In this document: positions 1-8,994 of the stretch, piece by piece
How positions within the stretch are numbered: position 1 is the first letter of the stretch
Layout: each line of letters opens with the position of its first letter
DNA from: Oligoflexales bacterium
GTDB taxonomy: Bacteria; Bdellovibrionota_B; Oligoflexia; Oligoflexales; CACXFL01
Length of the DNA stretch: 9,930 nucleotides
Assembly (NCBI GenBank): GCA_028282865.1
Contig: JANQHA010000293.1
Location: 1 to 9,930, forward strand
Direction: 5' to 3'
Notes under the pieces: model-generated
Database searches by the model: none
What the model was told of the DNA's origin: nothing
The model's input: only the letters and a program-made list of their open reading frames with translations
Made by a program: the position numbers and the translations under genes

Positions 1-813
1 ATAGAAGATATGATATGGATGGCTCCTCCAGAAATCAGCTCTTCTAATGAAGCTGAGGTGTCTTCGGCTAAATTAGATTACATGATCAACCAAGTGCAAT
101 TTTGTGTTGAACAAGACTCACCTAGGAACTATGGTTCTGTTGCTTTTTTGCACAGAGCTGCTAACAATAAACTTCGATTAGTTGGGACTGATGGCTTTCG
201 TCTTTCATACTGTGAGGTCGAATTAGACTTACCAGAGAAATTTTTACCAGAAGGGATTTGTTTATCAAAAAGAGCACTACAAGAGTTACAGAAGATGTGC
301 CAATGTGGCTACGAAGTGGTTAAATTGCGGATCTCAGACGATAAAACGACATTATTGGGTAGTGTGGAGGGGTATGAGATATTTACTCGCCTATCCAGTG
401 TTCGTTTCCCTAAATATCAAGGTGTATTGCCAACGGCGAATCTAAACCCAATTAGATTATCCAGATTAAACCTTCATCATGTGACGCGGAGGGTTTTACT
501 TGCCGCTGATAAGAATCATGCATTAAGATTAAAGTTTCATGACAGCTGCTTAACTCTCAGTTCTAGAACTATGGGTAGTTTTGAGAGTAGGGAGACTTTG
601 AAATTAGAAGATGGATTTAAAGGAGCTGATACGCAGTTGGCGATCAATGGTAAATTTTTAACGGATGTTTTCTCGACTGTTCCTGGTGAAGACTTGACAT
701 TGCAGTTTAAAACCGAAAACGATCCAATTGTTATCATACCTCGAGAAGAACCTAAGCAGTGTAAGTCTCTGCACGTTTTGGTCCCAATAAAAGAACACCA
801 TACCCCACGTTAA
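1..813 (+). CDS. dnaN: DNA polymerase III beta subunit (sliding clamp), 3' part, 5' end outside window
   Basis: The reading frame is open from base 1 and ends at TAA 811-813, giving 270 residues. Clamp proteins are usually about 365-380 residues, so roughly the first 100 (domain I) lie upstream; the ATG codons at 10 and 19 are internal. Domain II shows LRLVGTDGFRL (bases 172-204), matching the family hallmark LRxVATDGHRL. It is followed by RFPKYQGVLP (about 400-432), the family's xFPDYxxVLP at the domain II/III boundary. Domain III ends with VLVPIK, equivalent to the VVMPMR end of E. coli DnaN. The protein forms a ring dimer around DNA that tethers polymerase III and other replication and repair proteins through a hydrophobic cleft. 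Two cleft positions look unusual: Phe replaces the His of TDGHRL, and the C-terminus is changed and five residues longer. Identification is by motif and by position before gyrB. Confidence 0.93.
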   Translation: MEDMIWMAPPEISSSNEAEVSSAKLDYMINQVQFCVEQDSPRNYGSVAFLHRAANNKLRLVGTDGFRLSYCEVELDLPEKFLPEGICLSKRALQELQKMCQCGYEVVKLRISDDKTTLLGSVEGYEIFTRLSSVRFPKYQGVLPTANLNPIRLSRLNLHHVTRRVLLAADKNHALRLKFHDSCLTLSSRTMGSFESRETLKLEDGFKGADTQLAINGKFLTDVFSTVPGEDLTLQFKTENDPIVIIPREEPKQCKSLHVLVPIKEHHTPR

Positions 814-816
814 TGA

Positions 817-3330
<2,514 letters not shown>

Positions 3331-3339
3331 AGACTGAGC

Positions 3340-3344
3340 AAGGA
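3340..3344 (+). promoter_or_regulatory. Shine-Dalgarno site of gyrA
   Basis: AAGGA lies in the 23-base gyrB-gyrA gap, 9 bases before the ATG at 3354. A second in-frame ATG at 3363 (codon 4) is possible but sits farther from this site. Confidence 0.5.
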
Positions 3345-3353
3345 CTAAGTTGT

Positions 3354-5792
3354 ATGGAACAAATGAGCGCAGTAAAAACCATCAATATAGAAGACGAATT
3401 AAAAACGTCATTCTTAGACTACTCTATGAGTGTCATAGTTTCACGTGCCTTGCCTGATGTCCGCGATGGTCTTAAACCGGTGCATAGAAGAATATTATAT
3501 GCGATGCACCTGCTTAGAAACTACCATAATCGCCCCTATCTTAAGTCTGCGCGTATTGTCGGTGATGTTATTGGTAGGTTTCACCCTCACGGTGACAACG
3601 CTGTTTACGATGCTCTTGTTAGGATGGCGCAAGAGTTCTCTATGCGTTACCCGGTGGTTGATGGCCAAGGAAACTTTGGCTCAATTGATGGCGATTCTCC
3701 TGCTGCGATGCGTTATACCGAAGTACGCCTAGAAAAAATGGCGGAGTTTATACTCGCGGACTTAGAGCACGGAACCGTTAACTTCGGCCCTAACTATGAT
3801 AACAAAGAAGAAGAACCCCTTGTGTTACCTACTAAGTTTCCAAATCTCTTAGCTAATGGTGCCTCGGGGATTGCTGTTGGAATGGCTACAAATATTCCAC
3901 CGCATAATGTCGTTGAGATAGCTGATGCTGTCGAGGCATTGATAGATAAACCAGATATCAAAATAGAAGAGATTATGACTTACCTTAAAGGCCCTGACTT
4001 TCCTACTGCTGGGGGTATTTTAGGTATAGCTGGAATAAAACAGGCTTATACTACCGGACGTGGATCAATTGTTATGCGAGGCCGCACAGAAATAGAGGAC
4101 CATGGATCTAGGCAGCGTATCGTTATCACGGAAATTCCGTTTCAAGTTAATAAGTCCAGAATGATTGAACGGATTGCCGAATTAGTTAGAGAAAAGAAGC
4201 TTGAGGGAATCTCTGATCTAAGGGACGAGTCCGCAAAAGAAGAAGTAAGGGTAGTTATAGACCTAAAAAAGGGTGAGATGGCTGAAGTTATTTTGAATAA
4301 CCTTTACAAGCAAACACCACTCCAAACGAGCTTTGGCGTAAACATGGTCGCACTGCGAAAAGGTGCACCTCGTCTACTAAATATTAAAGAAATTCTTGAG
4401 TCTTATTATGAACACCGACGTGAAGTTGTGTTGCGCCGGACAGCATTTGACCTAAGAAAAGCAGAAGAAAAGGCCCACTTACTACTTGGTTTAAAAACTG
4501 CTGTCGAAAACATCGATGAGGTTGTTGCTATCATTAAGGGCTCGAAAGACTCCGCGACCGCTCATCAACTATTAGTCGATAAATTTCAGCTTAGCGACAT
4601 TCAGGCCAAGGCTGTGCTAGATATGCGTCTAGCCAGATTGACTGGTTTGGAAAGAGATAAGATTGTTGCTGACTATAACGAAATTATGAAGCAGATAGCA
4701 GATCTTAAAGATATATTGGACAAGCCGGAAAGAGTTACTGCTATTATTCGTGACGAGCTCAAAGAGCTCAGAGAAAAATACGGTGATCAGAGGCGAACTG
4801 AGATCTTGCCGGCAGCAGGTGACTTCACTATGGAAAGCCTAGTCGCTGATGATGATGTAGTTGTGTCGGTAACTATGGGCGGGTATGTAAAAAGAACTCC
4901 GCTTAATGATATTAGAGCGCAACGCCGGGGTGGTAAAGGCCGAACCGGAATGAAAACCAAAGAAGAAGACTTAGTAAAAGATTTATTTATCACCAGTAAC
5001 CATCAGTCATTGCTTTGTTTTACCAATTTAGGTCGAGTATATGATTTAAAGGTTTATCGTTTGCCAGAAGTGCAATTAGCCGGTCGTGGGAAGCACTTTG
5101 CCAATTTAATTAAGCTAATGAGTGGCGAAACAATTATTTCTGTACTGCCAATCAGAGAGTTTAGTGAAGGAAGTCATGTGGTTTCGGTGACAGCTAATGG
5201 ATATATTAAGAAAACCGACCTAATGGCTTATGACAACCTGCGTCAAAGTGGTCTTATCGCTCTAAAATTGGAAGACGGTGATCAGTTAATATCATGTGGG
5301 ATAACAACCGGAGACGATGCAATTCTTCTGGGAACTCGGCTAGGTAAAGCTATTCGGTTTTCGGAAAAAGACATCCGTCCCATGGGGCGCAGTGCCCGCG
5401 GTGTTACCGGAATAAAATTTTCAGAGGCTGATGATCGAGTCATTGGTTTAGAGGTCATTCGCGGCAACGGCGATATCTTGTCAGTGTGTGAAAACGGTTA
5501 CGGTAAACGAACGCCACTAGATGAGTATCGTGTTCAAAGTCGTGGCGGCAAAGGTATCTATACGATTAAAGTAACGGAACGTAACGGTCCTGTTGTAGGT
5601 ATTATGCAAGTGTCTCCCGAAGATGATTTAGTGGTTATGACTAACGCGGGCAAAGTTATGAGATTTAATATCAACGAAGTCGGGGTTGTTGGTAGGCTTA
5701 CACAAGGCGTTAGACTTATGAATGTAGATGCCGGTGAGGTTGTTTCTAGTTTTGCCAAAATCGCCGAAATTGATGGTGAAGAGGTGGAGTAG
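3354..5792 (+). CDS. gyrA: DNA gyrase subunit A
   Basis: DNA-cleaving and DNA-wrapping subunit of gyrase, 812 residues. The winged-helix/tower breakage-reunion core begins with [20 protein letters not shown] (26-45). It contains the catalytic AMRYTE, with Tyr121 as the tyrosine that bonds to DNA (E. coli Y122). The quinolone-determining segment reads [11 protein letters not shown] (76-86): Asp86 matches E. coli D87, but Asn82 stands where E. coli has Ser83. The C-terminal beta-pinwheel starts near residue 500 and holds a perfect GyrA box QRRGGKG (523-529), which separates gyrase from topoisomerase IV ParC, plus a degenerate copy QSRGGKG (728-734). The protein ends soon after the pinwheel in AEIDGEEVE, without the longer acidic tail of E. 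coli GyrA (875 residues). The ATG at 3354 has AAGGA 9 bases upstream. The stop codon abuts the gatC start. Confidence 0.97.
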   Translation: MEQMSAVKTINIEDELKTSFLDYSMSVIVSRALPDVRDGLKPVHRRILYAMHLLRNYHNRPYLKSARIVGDVIGRFHPHGDNAVYDALVRMAQEFSMRYPVVDGQGNFGSIDGDSPAAMRYTEVRLEKMAEFILADLEHGTVNFGPNYDNKEEEPLVLPTKFPNLLANGASGIAVGMATNIPPHNVVEIADAVEALIDKPDIKIEEIMTYLKGPDFPTAGGILGIAGIKQAYTTGRGSIVMRGRTEIEDHGSRQRIVITEIPFQVNKSRMIERIAELVREKKLEGISDLRDESAKEEVRVVIDLKKGEMAEVILNNLYKQTPLQTSFGVNMVALRKGAPRLLNIKEILESYYEHRREVVLRRTAFDLRKAEEKAHLLLGLKTAVENIDEVVAIIKGSKDSATAHQLLVDKFQLSDIQAKAVLDMRLARLTGLERDKIVADYNEIMKQIADLKDILDKPERVTAIIRDELKELREKYGDQRRTEILPAAGDFTMESLVADDDVVVSVTMGGYVKRTPLNDIRAQRRGGKGRTGMKTKEEDLVKDLFITSNHQSLLCFTNLGRVYDLKVYRLPEVQLAGRGKHFANLIKLMSGETIISVLPIREFSEGSHVVSVTANGYIKKTDLMAYDNLRQSGLIALKLEDGDQLISCGITTGDDAILLGTRLGKAIRFSEKDIRPMGRSARGVTGIKFSEADDRVIGLEVIRGNGDILSVCENGYGKRTPLDEYRVQSRGGKGIYTIKVTERNGPVVGIMQVSPEDDLVVMTNAGKVMRFNINEVGVVGRLTQGVRLMNVDAGEVVSSFAKIAEIDGEEVE
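5781..5786 (+). promoter_or_regulatory. Shine-Dalgarno site of gatC, inside the end of gyrA
   Basis: GAGGTG, a strong Shine-Dalgarno match, sits within the last codons of gyrA and is 6 bases before the TTG at 5793. It decides the TTG start over the ATG at 5811, which lacks an equally good site and would remove conserved N-terminal residues. The gyrA stop TAG (5790-5792) lies between the site and the start codon, a typical layout for translational coupling. Confidence 0.7.
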
Positions 5793-6047
5793 TTGAAAGT
5801 TGATGCTGAGATGGTTAAGTATGTAGCTGGTTTAGCTCGTCTCAAACTGTCTGTTGAAGAGGTTTCTTACTTTCAAACCCACCTTGCAAAAATTATTGAT
5901 TACGTTTCCGTTCTAGAGAAAGCCGGTATAGATACGGAAGATCCTTTTTTAGATAAAACTAACTCTACTGTCTTGCGTTCTGATAAGGCTATTATGAGAG
6001 AAGAAAAAAGACCAATTTCTATTAAAGTACCGCGCATAGTGGGATAA
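5793..6047 (+). CDS. gatC: Asp/Glu-tRNA amidotransferase subunit C
   Basis: Small structural subunit of the GatCAB amidotransferase; in known structures it wraps around the GatA-GatB interface and helps GatA fold. The protein is 84 residues. The N-terminal helical part VKYVAGLARLKLSVEEV (from about residue 8) is the standard GatC signature, followed by LAKIIDYVSVLEKAGID and then VLRSD. The end, KVPRIVG, is the usual KVPxxxx terminus. Family members are commonly about 95-100 residues; the shortfall is in the linker between the VLRxD motif and KVP, where the usual REEALxNAPxxxxGFF is reduced to MREEKRPISI. TTG is chosen as the start because it follows a strong Shine-Dalgarno site and restores the family's MKVDxExVKYVA beginning. 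It abuts the gyrA stop codon and lies 3 bases before gatA. Confidence 0.93.
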   Translation: MKVDAEMVKYVAGLARLKLSVEEVSYFQTHLAKIIDYVSVLEKAGIDTEDPFLDKTNSTVLRSDKAIMREEKRPISIKVPRIVG

Positions 6048-6050
6048 GAA

Positions 6051-7538
6051 ATGAATGATGGCATTATACCTTACTCAAGTACTGCTCATCAGATCGCTAA
6101 TGATTTTTTAGCTAACCAATTAGATATAGATGAACTCTATAACTTTTACATATCAAGAGTTAATAAAAACAAGGCTAAGACCAATTCTTTAACGTTTTTT
6201 AGCGATGAATTAGTTCATGCTCAGCTTAAACAGCTTAAACAGCTTAAAGAGATAGCCAAAAAAGATGACCTTCCTCTAGCAGGTGTTCCGATCATAATTA
6301 AGGATAATATTGTCGATCGTGATATGCCGACATCTTGTGGTTCTCGCATGCTTGAAGGTTTCCGTAGCGGTTATGACGCGACGGTTGTTCAAAAATTGCG
6401 CGAGGCCGGGGCGATCATCTTTGCCAAGGCAAACTGCGATGAATTTGCAATGGGAAGCACTAACGAGCATTCTTACTTTGGTTCAGTCAAAAACCCTTGG
6501 GACGTGACCAAGGTTCCGGGTGGTTCTTCTGGTGGTTCAGCAGCAGCTGTTGCTCATGACTTGGCGCCAGTGTCGATTGGGTCCGATACAGGTGGATCAA
6601 TTCGGCAGCCAGCTAGCTTCTGTGGAATTTTCGGCTTAAAACCTACTTATGGTCGCGTAAGCAGGTACGGGCTTGTCGCGTTTGCATCTTCTTTGGATCA
6701 AGTCGGTCCTTTTGCAAGAAATGTCAAAGATCTTGCTCTTACCTACGATGTTATTAAAGGTTTCGATGAAAAAGACTCGACCTCAGTCCGATCAATAAAT
6801 GAAAGCAGCTGCTTTGACGAGCTAGGGGCGATGACTGATTTAAAGGGCCTAAAGCTCGGCTGTGTAGTAGAGCTTCGAGACTCTAAGTTGAAGCCAGACT
6901 TAAAAAAAGCCTATTTGAATGCCTGCGATCAACTTAAGAAGTTGGGTGCTAAAGTGGTTGATATTTCTATTCCTTCTTTAAGCAATGCTGTAGCGGCATA
7001 TTATGTATTGGCTTCCGCAGAAGCAGCCTCTAACCTTGCGAGGTATGATGGAGTTCGCTACGGCTATAGTGGAAATGATGTGGATAATATCGATGACCTA
7101 TATAAAAGCTCTCGAAGTCAAGGTTTTGGAAAAGAAGTAAAACAGCGGATTATGCTAGGAACATTTGTTCAATCGATGGGCTACTACTCTTCTTACTACG
7201 GTAAAGCAGAAAAATATCGAAATCTTATGAAAGAGGAGTTTAAGCAGGCCTTTACTGAAGTAGATCTGTTAATCTCACCTACTTGTTTGTCGACTGCATT
7301 TAAGTTAGGTGAAAAAAACAAAGATCCCCTTGAAGCTTACTTAACAGACATAGCAACTGTCTCGGCAAATCTTGTGGGAATTCCGGCCTTGTCGATGCCA
7401 ATAGGTTTCGATGATCAGAATCTTCCTGTCGGAATGCAGTTGATGGGACCGTGGTACCAAGAATCAATGATATTGCAAGCAGCCTATCAATATGAGCAGA
7501 AAAACAATTACTGGCATTCTCGAACCCCTAGTATTTAG
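6051..7538 (+). CDS. gatA: Asp/Glu-tRNA amidotransferase subunit A (glutaminase)
   Basis: Glutaminase subunit of GatCAB: it hydrolyses glutamine and passes ammonia to GatB, converting Glu-tRNA(Gln) and/or Asp-tRNA(Asn) to the amidated forms. At 495 residues it has normal family length. It is an amidase-signature enzyme with the full Ser-cisSer-Lys triad: Lys84 in IIIKDNI, Ser159 in PGGSSGGSAAA, and the nucleophile Ser183 in SDTGGSIRQPA. Spacings of 75 and 24 residues match those of S. aureus GatA (K79, S154, S178). The segment FGLKPTYGRVSRYGLVAFASS follows, as expected for GatA rather than a generic amidase. The ATG at 6051 is 3 bases after the gatC stop codon with only a weak upstream GGGA; a second ATG follows two bases later out of frame. 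A triple 9-base repeat encodes QLKQLKQLK at residues 58-66 in the N-terminal helical region. Confidence 0.96.
   Translation: MNDGIIPYSSTAHQIANDFLANQLDIDELYNFYISRVNKNKAKTNSLTFFSDELVHAQLKQLKQLKEIAKKDDLPLAGVPIIIKDNIVDRDMPTSCGSRMLEGFRSGYDATVVQKLREAGAIIFAKANCDEFAMGSTNEHSYFGSVKNPWDVTKVPGGSSGGSAAAVAHDLAPVSIGSDTGGSIRQPASFCGIFGLKPTYGRVSRYGLVAFASSLDQVGPFARNVKDLALTYDVIKGFDEKDSTSVRSINESSCFDELGAMTDLKGLKLGCVVELRDSKLKPDLKKAYLNACDQLKKLGAKVVDISIPSLSNAVAAYYVLASAEAASNLARYDGVRYGYSGNDVDNIDDLYKSSRSQGFGKEVKQRIMLGTFVQSMGYYSSYYGKAEKYRNLMKEEFKQAFTEVDLLISPTCLSTAFKLGEKNKDPLEAYLTDIATVSANLVGIPALSMPIGFDDQNLPVGMQLMGPWYQESMILQAAYQYEQKNNYWHSRTPSI
6222..6248 (+). repeat. Three perfect tandem copies of a 9-base unit within gatA
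   Basis: CAGCTTAAA occurs three times head to tail and keeps the frame, giving three Gln-Leu-Lys units (GatA residues 58-66). It is followed by GAG ATA, where the repeat ends. Copy-number change by slippage would add or remove three residues without a frameshift. The site is in a surface helical region ahead of the catalytic Lys84. Confidence 0.85.
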
Positions 7539-7541
7539 TTT

Positions 7542-7547
7542 AGAGGA
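7542..7547 (+). promoter_or_regulatory. Shine-Dalgarno site deciding the gatB start
   Basis: AGAGGA lies in the 13-base gatA-gatB gap, 4 bases before the ATG at 7552. It favours this start over an in-frame upstream ATG at 7492, which is inside gatA and would add 20 residues with no family counterpart. Confidence 0.7.
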
Positions 7548-7551
7548 AAGT

Positions 7552-8994
7552 ATGAGTCAGCAAACTAAATATGAAACCGTTATTGGCCTAGAGGTTCATT
7601 GTCAATTAAGCACTGAAAGTAAGCTTTTTTGCAGTTGTCCTACCAATTTTGGTGCAGATGTAAACAAGAATACTTGTCCGGTGTGTTTAGGTTATCCAGG
7701 AGCTCTACCAGTTTTTAATGAAAAGGTCATCGAATATGCGGTGCTGTTTGCGCTAGGAGTTGGTGCCGAAATAAAACCTAAGAGCTATTTTGCTAGAAAG
7801 CAGTATTTTTATCCGGATTTGCCAAAAGGTTATCAAATCACTCAATTTGACAAACCCTATTGCGAGGGTGGCGGCATTCTTCTTAGTTCGGGAAAAAAAA
7901 TAAATCTAATTAGAGCTCATATAGAAGAAGATGCTGGTAAAAGCATACATGCCGAAGAGTATTCGTACATAGACTTAAATCGCGCTGGTATACCTCTACT
8001 AGAAATAGTTTCAGAGCCGGAGTTAAGAACGGCTGCTGAAGCTTCCGAATATCTAAAAAAGTTAAGAATGCTTGTTAAATACTTGGGGATAAGCGATGCA
8101 AATCTTGAAGAAGGTTCTTTTAGGTGTGATGCAAATATTTCTCTTCGCAAGCACGGCGACCTAGAATATGGTACTCGTTGTGAGGTAAAAAACTTAAACT
8201 CTTATAGGCATATTGAACAGGCAATTCATTATGAGGTTTTAAGGCAAAGCGATCTTTTAGATAATGGTGAAAAGGTTGTCCAGCAAACACTTCTATTTGA
8301 AGAGAGTAGCGGCAAAACTAAACCTATGAGGGGGAAGGAAGATGCCCATGATTATCGTTATTTTTCAGATCCAGACTTAAAGGCAATAGTGGTGTCAAGT
8401 GATTTAGTTTTACAAGTTAAGGCTAGGATGCCTAAACTACCTGATCAGGTATATCAACATTTTACCGGTAATTTAGGTTTAACGCACCAGGACGCGACGG
8501 TCCTTTCTTCGGATAAAAATGTGGCAAATTTTTATGAACAGCTATTAACTAATCTTGATTCTAAGTTAAATGAAAAACAGATCGCTAACTGGCTTATAGA
8601 AACTTATTTACCTGCTTCGCAGCAGTTTTCCTGGGATTTAGCTAAGCCGGAAATATCGATTGATGCATTTACGAGTTTATTAGTTATGTTTTCTGAAGGA
8701 AGTATTTCTTCTACTGCTGCAAAGAAGGTTTTCCTTTATATGATAGAGACTAAAAAGACCGCAAAAGAATGTGTCACTGAGCTCGGCCTAGATCAAGTCA
8801 ACGACAAATCAGTTATCGTGGAAACCGTTCGTAAAGTTTTAGCCGACAACGCATTGCAGGTGGAGGAACTAAAGTCTGGTAAGCAGAAAGTTTATGGATA
8901 TCTTGTTGGGCAGGTTATGAAGTCTTCTAAAGGTAAATTTAACCCCAAACTTGTAAATCAACTTCTTCAAGAGTTACTTGATGAATATAAGTGA
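7552..8994 (+). CDS. gatB: Asp/Glu-tRNA amidotransferase subunit B
   Basis: Kinase and tRNA-binding subunit of GatCAB: it phosphorylates the side-chain carboxylate of the misacylated tRNA and then amidates it with ammonia from GatA. From the ATG at 7552 it has 480 residues, the usual family size. The N-terminus has YETVIGLEVHCQL (7-19), with Glu14 and His16 in the conserved active-site strand. Two cysteine pairs, CSC (27-29) and CPVC (42-45), form the zinc site found in many GatB proteins. YFYPDLPKGYQI, DLNRAGIPLLEIVSEPE, EEGSFRCDANISLR and KEDAHDYRYFSDPDL follow in family order. The C-terminal YqeY-like tail domain, which contacts the tRNA, ends with GYLVGQVMKSSKGKFNP (about 449-465). A Shine-Dalgarno site just upstream fixes the start. 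The stop codon lies inside the next gene, which begins 14 bases earlier. Confidence 0.97.
   Translation: MSQQTKYETVIGLEVHCQLSTESKLFCSCPTNFGADVNKNTCPVCLGYPGALPVFNEKVIEYAVLFALGVGAEIKPKSYFARKQYFYPDLPKGYQITQFDKPYCEGGGILLSSGKKINLIRAHIEEDAGKSIHAEEYSYIDLNRAGIPLLEIVSEPELRTAAEASEYLKKLRMLVKYLGISDANLEEGSFRCDANISLRKHGDLEYGTRCEVKNLNSYRHIEQAIHYEVLRQSDLLDNGEKVVQQTLLFEESSGKTKPMRGKEDAHDYRYFSDPDLKAIVVSSDLVLQVKARMPKLPDQVYQHFTGNLGLTHQDATVLSSDKNVANFYEQLLTNLDSKLNEKQIANWLIETYLPASQQFSWDLAKPEISIDAFTSLLVMFSEGSISSTAAKKVFLYMIETKKTAKECVTELGLDQVNDKSVIVETVRKVLADNALQVEELKSGKQKVYGYLVGQVMKSSKGKFNPKLVNQLLQELLDEYK
8969..8973 (+). promoter_or_regulatory. Possible Shine-Dalgarno site of the serine hydrolase gene, inside gatB
   Basis: AAGAG lies 7 bases before the ATG at 8981, within the 3' end of gatB. 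The same frame is closed upstream by TAA at 8954-8956, so the start must lie after that; only the ATG at 8981 and the TTG directly before it are available. Confidence 0.45.

Noticed and set aside
3331..3353. Possible promoter in the gyrB-gyrA gap
   Set aside because: The gap is only 23 bases and holds a ribosome site; there is no room for a -35/-10 pair without using gyrB coding sequence, and none is convincing there.
3445..3732. Second-frame ORF of 95 codons inside gyrA
   Set aside because: It overlaps the most conserved gyrase core, including the catalytic tyrosine region; its translation shows no recognisable family.
4755..4773. Repeated GAGCTC palindromes in gyrA
   Set aside because: They encode the ordinary helix sequence ELKELRE in the coiled-coil region of GyrA; two chance copies do not suggest an operator.
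5558..5845. Antisense frame of 95 codons across the gyrA-gatC junction
   Set aside because: It is the complement of two strongly conserved genes, has a low-complexity Ser/Thr/Pro-rich product and no ribosome site or family resemblance.
7492..7551. Upstream in-frame ATG giving a 500-residue GatB
   Set aside because: The extra 20 residues overlap gatA and have no GatB counterpart; the ATG at 7552 has a Shine-Dalgarno site and gives the normal 480 residues.
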